DNA of 58,930 nucleotides, from assembly GCA_027618565.1 (NCBI GenBank), contig JAQCEQ010000015.1, forward strand, positions 1 through 58,930, in the 5' to 3' direction. Of this stretch, positions 31,566 through 40,300 are shown piece by piece. Source of the stretch: Planctomycetota bacterium. GTDB taxonomy: Bacteria; Planctomycetota; Phycisphaerae; Phycisphaerales; SM1A02. Below the pieces are notes generated by a model, which worked only from the letters and a program-made list of their open reading frames with translations, searched no databases and was not told the origin of the DNA. Position 1 is the stretch's first letter. Each line of letters starts with the position of its first letter. The translations under genes and the position numbers were made by a program.

Positions 31566-32999
31566 ATGCGATGCGCAACCGTGACAGCCCCGAGTCGGTT
31601 GGCCGCACTTTTGGTGGCGCTGGCGGCAACGGCTTGCTCAACGACACCCTCGGATCCGCTGGCAACGCTGAAGGACAACTCGGCTTCGACCGAGAACCGC
31701 CTTCGCGCGATGGAGATGCTGGACGCGGAACGGGGAAACACGATGTACACCGAAGCGATGAAGCGCCTCGTCTTCCAGTCGGGGGTGGTGCAGCCAGTCC
31801 GCGCGGCCTGCTTTGACCGCCTCTATGCGGAGGATCCAGACGCGCTGCTGGCGCAAGTGAATCTCGACCTCCCCAACTTGGACGCGCTGGAGTGGCGGCG
31901 CGGCATCTGCGAGAAGATCGCGGCGCTGGACTGGAAAGCCGCGACTCCTGCCTTGGTGCGCGCGCTGGGTCGACCAATGAAAGGGTGGATCCGCGAAGTG
32001 AACCAGCGCCCCGAGTACCAGGCGATCGTCACGATGTACGGAGCGGGGAGCGTGGGTAGTGTCGTCTTTGGCGTGTTGGTGGATTCCGATCCCCTCAGGC
32101 AGGCCAATCTTCGTGCGCGGTGCTGGGAACTCATGTTTGAACTGGGCGAGGAGTCACGCCTCCTTCAGTTGCTGGAGGACCTCCCACCGGAGTCCCGCGA
32201 TGGGATGCTCATCGATCTCAAGCGCGGGTGGACTGACTTGGGCGTTCTCCCGCGGACCCGCGAAGAGGTCCTCTGGTTGAGGACCCTCCGGGAGCCGGGG
32301 AGGGAGTCACTTTGGGTGGCAGCGAGAGAGGCCATGTCGCGGGTGAGCGCCTCCGAGAGGCGGACGATGCTCATGAAAGATGTGGGGGTGGTGGTGGCAG
32401 CCAACGCGCTGGATCCGGATGCCTTGGGGCAATCGCGTGAGCAACTGCTTGAGCGGCTGGCGTCGTGGCGGGCAGCGCAGGGAGAGTCGATCCACAGCCC
32501 AGATTTCCGCGGGTATGGCAAAGGCCACTCGGAGCGTCTGCACGAGCATCGGGAGACGCTCACCTGGGGAGATGCGATGGCCATGCTCATCATGACCCGC
32601 GCCTTGGAAGACCCTGGCGTCATCCGGCACCTCTTTGACATCGCTCAGCGGGACCATGCGGATCGATCGACGGAGTACGGTGGGACCATCCGGCTCGATG
32701 CGGCTGGGCGTCCAGAGCTTGTGGAGTTTCCAGCGGCATCGCGCGGCAGCGACACGCAGTTTCGCGCCAGCCAAGAGATGTTTGATGCTTCCTACACCGC
32801 GATCGGCCAGTTTCACCTTCACGCCTCGGACTTCGAGAATGATCGCCATGCGGGGCCGCACGTGGGTGACTTTGGCTACGCCGACAGCACCGGCGTGAAT
32901 GGTTTCGTGTTCACCTTCCTCGACAGCAGCGAACTGAATGTCGACTGGTACCGGCGTGGACAGGTGGTGGTCGACCTCGGTGTCGTCAAGCGACCATGA
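31566..32999 (+). CDS. Large lipoprotein with possible C-terminal JAMM-like domain
   Basis: 477 aa with ATG 31566 (MRCATVTAPSRLAALLVALA, lipobox ATAC). The middle 300 residues are helical and HEAT-like (repeated acidic/leucine helices such as RLLQLLEDLPPESRDGMLID), suggesting a protein-binding solenoid. Near residue 413 the stretch FHLHASDFENDRHAGPHVGD recalls the HxH...D motif of JAMM/MPN metalloproteases; this is a by-eye resemblance only. The C-terminus ends in a beta-rich segment. Its stop overlaps dapF by 4 bp. Function unknown. Confidence 0.7.
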   Translation: MRCATVTAPSRLAALLVALAATACSTTPSDPLATLKDNSASTENRLRAMEMLDAERGNTMYTEAMKRLVFQSGVVQPVRAACFDRLYAEDPDALLAQVNLDLPNLDALEWRRGICEKIAALDWKAATPALVRALGRPMKGWIREVNQRPEYQAIVTMYGAGSVGSVVFGVLVDSDPLRQANLRARCWELMFELGEESRLLQLLEDLPPESRDGMLIDLKRGWTDLGVLPRTREEVLWLRTLREPGRESLWVAAREAMSRVSASERRTMLMKDVGVVVAANALDPDALGQSREQLLERLASWRAAQGESIHSPDFRGYGKGHSERLHEHRETLTWGDAMAMLIMTRALEDPGVIRHLFDIAQRDHADRSTEYGGTIRLDAAGRPELVEFPAASRGSDTQFRASQEMFDASYTAIGQFHLHASDFENDRHAGPHVGDFGYADSTGVNGFVFTFLDSSELNVDWYRRGQVVVDLGVVKRP

Positions 33000-34009
33000 G
33001 CATGAGCATGGGCATGGGCGACGGCGCGACGATGAGGCACCTCCCCTTCGCGAAGTTGCACGGTCTGGGCAACGACTATGTATATGCCGATGCAGCCGGA
33101 GTGGAGGTATGCGGCATCGCAGTCCACGACCTGGCACGGTTCGTGAGCGACCGGCACTTTGGCGTGGGGAGCGATGGACTGATCGTGGTTGGTCCCGGCG
33201 CCGGTGGCGACCGCGGAGACCTCACGATGCGGATGTTCAATGCCGATGGCAGCGAAAGTGCCATGTGTGGAAACGGCGTCCGGTGCGCGACTCGATTTGG
33301 CGTGGAGCGGCGAATGTCGACCGCGAATCCGCTCACGATGGCGACGGGGAAGTGCCTGGTCATGGTGGAGTGGTTCCGGGATGAACGTGGCTCGATCGAC
33401 CGAGCGAGCGTGGACATGGGGAGGCCGGTGCTGGCGTGCTCTGGCATCCCCGCGGTCGTGGCGGGTGTGGCACCCGATGCGCGCGTGGTGGCGCACCCGA
33501 TTGTGGCTGAGGAGTGGGATCGACTTGGATTGGCAGGCGAGTGGCAGGATGCGTGCGGGCTGGAAAGCGCGATGACGCTGGTGTCGATGGGGAACCCGCA
33601 CGCGGTGTTCTTCTGCGATGACGCGAAGGCCGTTCCTTTGGAACGCGTCGGTGCCGTCCTGGAGCGATCGCCGTGGTTCCCCGAGCGGGCCAATGTCCAC
33701 TTCGTGCAGGTGCTGAAGACCGGGCTGGACGGGAACGGGCGCGCCCATGTCCGGATGCGCACCTGGGAGCGGGGGTCCGGAATCACGATGGCGTGCGGGA
33801 GCGGTGCGTGTGCCGTGGCCGTTGCGGGCGCACTGGAGGCGAGGACGGCGCGATTGGTGAGCGCGGACTTGCCGGGAGGAACTCTCAGCATCGAGTGGCG
33901 AGATGACGATCATGTGATCATGGAAGGCCCATGCACTGCGGTCTATGAGGGCGCGCTGGATCTCTCAGCCATCCAGGATTGGCGGCGCGTCCGGGGGCCT
34001 GGCGCGTGA
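32996..34009 (+). CDS. dapF: Diaminopimelate epimerase
   Basis: 337 aa from ATG 32996 in an ATGA overlap with the lipoprotein gene; an alternative start at 33032 (MRHLPFAKLHGLGNDYV) gives 325 aa, closer to the family. The catalytic cysteines are in SAMCGNGVRCATRF and ACGSGACAVAVAGAL. It converts LL- to meso-diaminopimelate for lysine and cell-wall synthesis. The first 12 residues come from a hexanucleotide repeat (ATGAGC twice, ATGGGC twice), so the longer start may be an artefact. Its stop overlaps the M20 peptidase start by 4 bp. Confidence 0.93.
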   Translation: MSMSMGMGDGATMRHLPFAKLHGLGNDYVYADAAGVEVCGIAVHDLARFVSDRHFGVGSDGLIVVGPGAGGDRGDLTMRMFNADGSESAMCGNGVRCATRFGVERRMSTANPLTMATGKCLVMVEWFRDERGSIDRASVDMGRPVLACSGIPAVVAGVAPDARVVAHPIVAEEWDRLGLAGEWQDACGLESAMTLVSMGNPHAVFFCDDAKAVPLERVGAVLERSPWFPERANVHFVQVLKTGLDGNGRAHVRMRTWERGSGITMACGSGACAVAVAGALEARTARLVSADLPGGTLSIEWRDDDHVIMEGPCTAVYEGALDLSAIQDWRRVRGPGA

Positions 34010-35259
34010 GCGGGGCGCGAATCGACTCGGCGACACAGCGGCGCGGAGCCGTAGGTGATTGGATCGCCGCTCGATCCGAACGGTGGGAGTCTCTCTTGCG
34101 CGAGATGGTTGCCGTCAGGAGTGGCCGATGCGATCCGAGTGGACTGGCGGCGATGCGCGCAATCGTGCGGCGAGAGCTTGGTGCCGTCGGTGGCACGGCG
34201 GAGTTGGTCGCCGGTGAACCAAGGCCCGACTGGATCTGGCCGCGGCTGAAGACAGATGTGGAGCCGCTGCTGGTGATCCGCGGGGCGCACCGCGGCGGCG
34301 TGCGCGTGCTCTTCTGCGGACACTTGGACACGGTGTTTGACCCTGCAGGTCCGTTTCTGGAGATGACCGGCGGGAGTCCCTGCGACGCGGCGAGCGGTGA
34401 CCGCGTGGCCACGGGACCTGGCGTGATCGACATGAAGGGTGGCTTGGTCTCGATCGTCGCGATCCTCAGTGCGATGCACGCACTTGGCATCGCACTGGAT
34501 TGGACCGCCGCGTTCGTGCCCGACGAAGAAATCGGGTCGCTCATGAGCGCGCGTGCGCTGGCGTCGCTGGCGCCGGGGCACGATGTAGGGCTGGTCTTCG
34601 AACCCTGCCGCGACAACGGCGACCTGATCCTGAGCCGTGGAGGTGCTGGACAGTGCCTCGTGGAGGTGGCAGGTCGCGCGGCGCACGCGGGTCGAGAGCC
34701 TGAGAAAGGGATCAACGCGGTGGAGGCGTTGGCGCGGGCGATCGTCTCGCTTTCGGAGGCGCAGGATTTTGCGCGAGGCATCGCGCTCACGGCGGGGCCG
34801 TTGCAGGGCGGAGAGACCACCAACGTGGTTCCGGATGGTGCGCGTGCCTGGGTGGGATTGAGGTGGCGCGATGCCCAGGGCGAGGCAACGGTGAGACGTG
34901 CGGTTACGGCCGTGGAGCGTGGATCGGCGAGTGACCTGCCTTGGGTCACCACGCGGCTTGCGCTGTCTCGTCCGGCGAAAGCGCTGACGCCTGTCGTGGA
35001 GTCGCTGGGTCGCGAATTGTGCGGACTCCTCGCGGCACGAGGGGAGTTGGCGGGCATCGGGCACTCGGGCGGAGTGTCGGATGCCAATGTGCTGGAGGGT
35101 GCAGGACTTCCCACGCTGGACGGCATCGGTCCGCGCGGAGGCAACATGCATCGACACGATGAGTTCATCCGACTGGAGAGCCTCTCAGTGCGTGCGGCAG
35201 CGGTTGGAGACCTCGTGGCGATGATCGCGGCGCGGGGAGAAGTCGTTTCGCGCGGGTAG
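34006..35259 (+). CDS. M20 family metallopeptidase/deacylase
   Basis: 417 aa with a GTG start at 34006 in a GTGA overlap with dapF. Zinc ligands are visible: FCGHLDTVFD, GPGVIDMKGGLVS, the catalytic DEEIGS, FEPCRDNG, and MHRHDEFIR near the C-terminus. The set matches carboxypeptidase G2/ArgE/DapE-like enzymes that remove acyl groups or cut glutamyl bonds. It sits 9 bp before the aminotransferase of an AstA-AstD-type locus, so a role as succinylglutamate or succinyl-amino-acid desuccinylase is possible. Substrate unproven. Confidence 0.85.
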   Translation: MSGARIDSATQRRGAVGDWIAARSERWESLLREMVAVRSGRCDPSGLAAMRAIVRRELGAVGGTAELVAGEPRPDWIWPRLKTDVEPLLVIRGAHRGGVRVLFCGHLDTVFDPAGPFLEMTGGSPCDAASGDRVATGPGVIDMKGGLVSIVAILSAMHALGIALDWTAAFVPDEEIGSLMSARALASLAPGHDVGLVFEPCRDNGDLILSRGGAGQCLVEVAGRAAHAGREPEKGINAVEALARAIVSLSEAQDFARGIALTAGPLQGGETTNVVPDGARAWVGLRWRDAQGEATVRRAVTAVERGSASDLPWVTTRLALSRPAKALTPVVESLGRELCGLLAARGELAGIGHSGGVSDANVLEGAGLPTLDGIGPRGGNMHRHDEFIRLESLSVRAAAVGDLVAMIAARGEVVSRG

Positions 35260-35268
35260 GATCGACCC

Positions 35269-36732
35269 ATGCACGGAACCGCACGCGGCACTGCAGCATC
35301 CACGGACTGGACACGGGTGGCTTCGCAGCTCGCCGGCGACCCTGCGGTGGTCGATGCCATCGACACGATTGTCGCGCGCGTGGAGGCAGACTCGCAGTCG
35401 ATCACCGATGTCCGGCTGGCTGATCCCGCACGAATCAAGGAACGGGACGAGCTCCTCGCGCGGGTGGCGGCGGTGCGGGGACGCCCCGCATTCTTCCCCT
35501 ACCTGGGCACTGGTCGGGGCCGCGGCGCACTCGTGGAGTTAGTCGACGGCAGCGTGAAGTGGGACATGATTTCCGGGATCGGCGTGTACATGCTGGGGCA
35601 CGCGCACCCCGTGGCGATTCGAGCCGCCCTGGAGGCGGGGCTCTCCGACCTGTGCATGCAGGGGAACCTGCAGACCAACGCGGACGCGCTCCCGATTGCG
35701 GAACTGCTGGTGCGCGAGGCGGCTCGGACCAGTGCCATCAAGCATTGCTTCATCACCAACTCAGGGTGCATGGCCAACGAGAACGCGCTCAAGATCTGCC
35801 AGCAGAAGACGGGCGCCGCACCGCGCGTCATCGCGTTCCGCGACTGCTTCATGGGTCGATCCACCACGATGGCGCAGCTGGGGGACGGCCCCGCCTACCG
35901 TCAGGGACTGGTGCTCAACCAGCAGGTCGATTACCTGCCGTTCTACGACCACTCGATGGGGTCGCGGAGCACGGAGCGAACGGCGGCGCAGCTGGCGGAA
36001 CTCCTTCACCGCTACCCCAAGCAGCACTCGTGCATTGTCGTGGAGCCCGTGCAGGGCGAAGGCGGCTTCAAGACGGCGCCGCGCGAATTCTTCGCGACTC
36101 TCTTCGATGCGTGCCGTGCCGCCGGAGTACCGGTGTGGCTGGACGAGATCCAGACCTTCGGCCGCACCGAGGCGCTCTATGCCTTCGAGTGGCTGGGCCT
36201 TGGATCGCTGGTCGATGTCTGCACCGTGGGCAAGATGAGCCAGGTGTGCGCCTGCCTCTACACCGAGGCGATGGCGCCCAAGCCCGGGCTCATGAGCGGG
36301 ACCTTCACCGCCAGCACGACGGCATTCCATGTGGGGCGCGCCACCGTGGAGTACCTCATCGCGAGCGGCGCCTTCGGAGCGGACGGAGGGAACGCCAAGA
36401 TTCACGCCTCGTTCCGCGCCGCGGTGGATCGACTCGTGGCGAAGCATCCAGAGGCGTTCCCTGCCGTGCGCGACGGGCAGGGTGTTGAGCAGCCGGGATT
36501 CGCCGGCGGCGTGGGCGGCATGTGCCGACTTACCCCCTTTGGCGGCGAGAAGGCTAGGGTCGACTCGCTGGTCAAGGCGCTCTTCGAGGAAGGCGTGATG
36601 ACCTTTGCCTGCGGGCATGGGCCATACCACATTCGGTTCATGCCGCCGGTCGGTGCCTTTGACCCGGCGGATTGGACGAGCGTGTTTGCGTGCGTGGAGC
36701 GAGCGATCGCACGAGTCGCTTCGGCGGCGTGA
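35269..36732 (+). CDS. Class III PLP aminotransferase (succinylornithine- or lysine-type)
   Basis: 487 aa. The PLP-site order SGCMANENALKICQQKT, VWLDEIQTFGRT and the Schiff-base lysine in TVGKMSQVCACLY is clear. The GKMSQV context resembles L-lysine 6-transaminase (Lat, GKKTQV) more than acetylornithine aminotransferase. Because astA and astD follow within 36 bp or by overlap, I infer an N-succinylornithine or related omega-transaminase (AstC role). It could instead act on lysine or ornithine directly. Confidence 0.82.
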   Translation: MHGTARGTAASTDWTRVASQLAGDPAVVDAIDTIVARVEADSQSITDVRLADPARIKERDELLARVAAVRGRPAFFPYLGTGRGRGALVELVDGSVKWDMISGIGVYMLGHAHPVAIRAALEAGLSDLCMQGNLQTNADALPIAELLVREAARTSAIKHCFITNSGCMANENALKICQQKTGAAPRVIAFRDCFMGRSTTMAQLGDGPAYRQGLVLNQQVDYLPFYDHSMGSRSTERTAAQLAELLHRYPKQHSCIVVEPVQGEGGFKTAPREFFATLFDACRAAGVPVWLDEIQTFGRTEALYAFEWLGLGSLVDVCTVGKMSQVCACLYTEAMAPKPGLMSGTFTASTTAFHVGRATVEYLIASGAFGADGGNAKIHASFRAAVDRLVAKHPEAFPAVRDGQGVEQPGFAGGVGGMCRLTPFGGEKARVDSLVKALFEEGVMTFACGHGPYHIRFMPPVGAFDPADWTSVFACVERAIARVASAA

Positions 36733-36767
36733 GCCGGCAGTCAGGATCCAGAGTCGCAGGAACCCCC

Positions 36768-37940
36768 ATGGGACGAACGAACCGATCGCAGGAGCAAGCC
36801 TTTCTGATTCGCCAGGCATCGATCGATGACCTGCCGGTCTTGCTCAAGCTGGCGCGCATGGTCCACTTCATCAACCTGCCGGCGGACCGTGACTTGCTGT
36901 CGGAGAAGATCGCCACAAGCCGCCGCAGCTTCTTCGGCCTGGAGAAGGACCCGAAGGAGATGGACTTCATGTTCGTCATGGAGGAGGTCCACTCCGGCTC
37001 CGTGGTTGGCACCAGTGCGGTCATTCCACGAGTGTCGTGGAAGGGGCATCCCAATCTCTACTTCCAGGTCCGACGCCGGCAGCATGTGAGCGAGGACCTG
37101 GGGACGGGCCAGGTTCATGAGACGATCCAGCTGTGCGCGGATGAGTCGGGGCCCAGCGAAGTGGGCGGACTGATCTTGTCTCCCGGATTCCGCCGTCACC
37201 CGCAGCGGCTGGGCAACTTCCTCAGCCAGATCCGGTTCCACTACATGGGACTCCACCCGAAGGTCTTTGCACCGCGGGTCTTGGCTGAGATGATGGGGGC
37301 GCTTGGGACCGATGGCAGCAGCCCGCTCTGGGAGTCGTTGGGCCGCCGTTTCATCAACCTCTCTTTCACCGAGGCGGACCTCTTCAGCGCCAAGAGCAAG
37401 GAGTTCATCCAGTCCCTCTTCCCCAGCGTAGAGATCTACACCTCGCTCCTTCCCGCGGACGCGAGGCGACTCCTCGCTGAAGTGGGCGACGAGACACGGG
37501 CAGCCGTCCATATGTTGGAGCGTCAAGGCTTTGTCTATCGAGACCAGTGCGATCCCTTTGACGGCGGTCCGTATCTGGAGGTCGCGACGGACCAGATCCC
37601 GCTGGTGAAGGCCACCAAGCGCATGAAGCTCTTGGGCGCGGACACCAAGGGATCCGCCGAGGTCATGGTGAGCCACCACGCCGCCACGGGCTTCCGGGCC
37701 ATGCGTTGCCGAGCCAGCGTCGATGCCAAGGGGATCTGGCTGCCGCGGGCTGTGGCGGGACACTTGCATGCCGAGGATGGCGACCGCATCGGCGTCACAC
37801 TCCTGAAGGGCGCGGCTACGCAGCCACCGCGAGGAGCCAGCATCTTGGCAGACAAGCGCGCGGATGCCGCGCCAATCGAGCCTGGGCATCGCGCGGCAGC
37901 TTCGCGAAGGGCTGCTTCCCGAGGGACAACGCGGCGATGA
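36768..37940 (+). CDS. astA: Arginine/ornithine N-succinyltransferase-like protein
   Basis: 390 aa with ATG 36768 and a ribosome site GCAGGAA 7 bp before. The opening FLIRQASIDDLPVLLKLA and the domain with FYRR-like GLILSPGFRRHPQRLG, FAPRVLAEMMG and RRFINLSFTEADLFS match AstA/AruF. The family moves succinyl from succinyl-CoA to the alpha-amino group of arginine or ornithine. About 45 extra C-terminal residues are Ala/Arg-rich. It overlaps astD by 4 bp. No astB or astE is seen in the window. Confidence 0.88.
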   Translation: MGRTNRSQEQAFLIRQASIDDLPVLLKLARMVHFINLPADRDLLSEKIATSRRSFFGLEKDPKEMDFMFVMEEVHSGSVVGTSAVIPRVSWKGHPNLYFQVRRRQHVSEDLGTGQVHETIQLCADESGPSEVGGLILSPGFRRHPQRLGNFLSQIRFHYMGLHPKVFAPRVLAEMMGALGTDGSSPLWESLGRRFINLSFTEADLFSAKSKEFIQSLFPSVEIYTSLLPADARRLLAEVGDETRAAVHMLERQGFVYRDQCDPFDGGPYLEVATDQIPLVKATKRMKLLGADTKGSAEVMVSHHAATGFRAMRCRASVDAKGIWLPRAVAGHLHAEDGDRIGVTLLKGAATQPPRGASILADKRADAAPIEPGHRAAASRRAASRGTTRR

Positions 37941-39391
37941 GTGTGTTGGAGAGCCGGAATCCGACGCGTCCTGGCGAGGTGGTGTGGAAGGGTGCATCGG
38001 CGGGGGAGCCTGACATCGTCGCAGCACTGGCGCTGGCGCGGGTTGCCCTGCCGGCGTGGGCTGCGCTGGGAGTGGAGGGGCGTCGACCCTTCCTGGAGCG
38101 ATGGCGAGAAGCGGTGCTGGCCCGCGCGGACGAGCTGGCGCGGCTGATCACCGCTGAATCCGGGAAGACGCTTGCGGAGAGCCGTTTGGAAGTCAAGTCA
38201 GTGGCAGACAAGGTCTCGATCACCCTGGATGCAGCACTCCTCGCGCGCACCGCTGACTTCACGGTGGATGCCGGCGCGGGTCGATCGGGGCGCTGCACAT
38301 TCCGTCCGCACGGCGTCATGGCGGTCATTGGCCCGTTCAATTTCCCGGCGCACCTGCCCAACGGGCACATCGTCCCCGCGCTCGTGATGGGAAACACCGT
38401 GGTGTTCAAGCCCAGCGAGAAGTGTCCCGGCGTGGGTGCGCAGTTTGCGACGCTGGCCGCCGCAGCGGGGCTTCCTCACGGCGTGTTCACGGTGCTCCAG
38501 GGCGGCGCGGCGGTGGCCTCGCGTCTGGTGTCCGGAGATGAGGTGGACGGTGTCCTTTTCACCGGCTCGTGGCCCGTGGGTCGAAGCATTATGCAGGCCA
38601 ACCTGGATCGACCTGGTCGCATGCTCGCCTTGGAAATGGGCGGGAGCAACGCGGCGATCGTGTGCGGCGACGCGCACCTTCGCCAGGCCGTGCTGGAGTG
38701 CGTGCGCGCCTCCTTTGCGACGACGGGGCAGCGATGCACCTGCACCAGGCGCATCATCGTGGCGGAATCAGTCGCCAGCGCGTTCATCCCGGCGTTTTGC
38801 AAGGCGGCGTCCACGCTCCTGGTGGGTCCGGGGGACGACGAGACCGCGGGACCAGTCTTCATGGGACCGCTCATCTCGGAACGCGCGCGAGACGCAGCCT
38901 TGCGATTCCAGTCAGAACGCGTGCGCGCGGGTGCGGCTCTCCTCGTGCGCGGCAGTGCCTTGGACCGCGAGGGCTGGTTCATGACGCCAAGCGTGATCCA
39001 GGTGCCGAGGTTCGCTTTGGAAACCGACGAGGAAGTCTTTGGCCCTGTCGTGCAGCTGGCCATCGCGAAGGATGACGACGATGCGGTCGAGCAAGCGAAC
39101 GCCACGAAGTTCGGCCTCGCCGCGAGCATCTTCACGGCCGACGAAGCGCGGTTTCGCAGGCTTGCCGTGCGAGTGCGTGCGGGCTGCGTGAACTGGAACA
39201 CGGGGACGGCCGGGGCCAGCAGCAAGCTCCCCTTCGGTGGGCTGGGGCGAAGCGGGAATCATCGACCCGCAGCAGCGTTCGCCGCGGACTCCTGCGCGTT
39301 TCCGGTGGCACATATGGAAGTGGCGGGGGACGAGGCGGCGGTGCCGGCGGGGGTCCTCTGGGACGACGGGTGGCTCAAAATCAAGAGTTGA
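37937..39391 (+). CDS. astD: N-succinylglutamate 5-semialdehyde dehydrogenase
   Basis: 484 aa with ATG 37937 overlapping astA by 4 bp. The aldehyde-dehydrogenase motifs are present: GVMAVIGPFNFPAHLPNGHI, the glutamate in ALEMGGSNAAIV, and the catalytic cysteine in TTGQRCTCTRRIIV. The GQRCTC context is the AstD form. It oxidises succinylglutamate semialdehyde to succinylglutamate, the fourth step of the AST pathway. It follows the aminotransferase and AstA in one direction, so the three form a clear operon. Confidence 0.92.
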   Translation: MSVLESRNPTRPGEVVWKGASAGEPDIVAALALARVALPAWAALGVEGRRPFLERWREAVLARADELARLITAESGKTLAESRLEVKSVADKVSITLDAALLARTADFTVDAGAGRSGRCTFRPHGVMAVIGPFNFPAHLPNGHIVPALVMGNTVVFKPSEKCPGVGAQFATLAAAAGLPHGVFTVLQGGAAVASRLVSGDEVDGVLFTGSWPVGRSIMQANLDRPGRMLALEMGGSNAAIVCGDAHLRQAVLECVRASFATTGQRCTCTRRIIVAESVASAFIPAFCKAASTLLVGPGDDETAGPVFMGPLISERARDAALRFQSERVRAGAALLVRGSALDREGWFMTPSVIQVPRFALETDEEVFGPVVQLAIAKDDDDAVEQANATKFGLAASIFTADEARFRRLAVRVRAGCVNWNTGTAGASSKLPFGGLGRSGNHRPAAAFAADSCAFPVAHMEVAGDEAAVPAGVLWDDGWLKIKS

Positions 39392-39486
39392 GGACTCGAG
39401 GGCTCGGCGCCACCGGGAAAGGGGGAAGTTGGTGGGATTCGGCGTACGGCCCAGACTCGTGCAGCATCCGGCCGTGCGCCGCTACA

Positions 39487-40239
39487 GTGCGTGTTGTGGA
39501 TGCATCAACGGTGACTTCGCAGGCGACCGCCCCATGCGTGGCGTTTGTGGTGCCAGCGTGGAATGAGGCACTTGTGATCGGCGAGTGCGTGCGATCGATC
39601 CGAGTCGCCGCTGATGCCGCCAAGCGGCCCTACGAGGTAGTCGTTGTCGACGACTCTTCCGATGACGGAACGGACGTTGCTGCGACAGCCGCAGGTGCCC
39701 GAGTCGTCCGCGTCGAGAAGAGGCAGATTGCGGCGGTGCGCAACGCCGGGGCGGCGGCGACAGCGGCGCCGTGGCTGGTGTTCGTGGATGCCGACACGAC
39801 GGTGTCGCCGGAGTTGGTCGCGGCTGCGTACGCCGCACTCGACGACGGCGCTGTCGGCGGCGGCGCGCGCGTGACCCTGGATCGCATGCCCACTTCGTGG
39901 ATCGTGAGGGTGACGACAGCGCTCTTCATGTTTGTCTGGGCGCGACTGGACATGGCGGCAGGTTGCTTCGTCTTCTGCCGGCGCGATGCCTTTGACCGTG
40001 TCGGCGGCTTTGACGAGCGTTACTTCGCGACCGAGGAGACGTGGTTCAGCGAGGCGATGAAGGCGCAGGGGCGATTCGTGGTGCTCACGCAGTCCGCCAC
40101 CACCAGCGCGCGAAAGCTCCGGCAAGACTCGGCCCTCAGCCTGATCTGGACGAATCTGCGAATCCTCGCCAGCGGCCCCCGGCAGTGGCAGCGCCGTGAA
40201 GGACTGGAGTTCTGGTACGACGGCCGGCGGGGCGGGTGA
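39487..40239 (+). CDS. Glycosyltransferase family 2
   Basis: About 250 aa. The GT-A core reads VAFVVPAWNEALVIGECVRSI, VVVDDSSDDGTDV and the DxD-type FVDADTTVSPEL. An EETWFSEAMK acidic motif follows the acceptor region. A possible membrane helix (VRVTTALFMFVWARLDMAA) lies in the middle. The start is uncertain: GTG at 39487, 39496 or 39505 are all possible, and the open frame runs back into astD. It transfers a sugar from a nucleotide donor; acceptor unknown. Confidence 0.8.
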   Translation: MRVVDASTVTSQATAPCVAFVVPAWNEALVIGECVRSIRVAADAAKRPYEVVVVDDSSDDGTDVAATAAGARVVRVEKRQIAAVRNAGAAATAAPWLVFVDADTTVSPELVAAAYAALDDGAVGGGARVTLDRMPTSWIVRVTTALFMFVWARLDMAAGCFVFCRRDAFDRVGGFDERYFATEETWFSEAMKAQGRFVVLTQSATTSARKLRQDSALSLIWTNLRILASGPRQWQRREGLEFWYDGRRGG

Positions 40240-40300
40240 GACCGAATCGGATCATCGTGCGCCTCCGCGCGCGAGTCGCCCACCCAAGTACGCTCCCGCC

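Noticed and set aside
32996-33031. Short ATGAGC/ATGGGC hexanucleotide repeat at the dapF start as a phase-variation element
   Set aside because: Only four imperfect units, a multiple of three, so it cannot switch the gene off; it probably only shifts the start choice.
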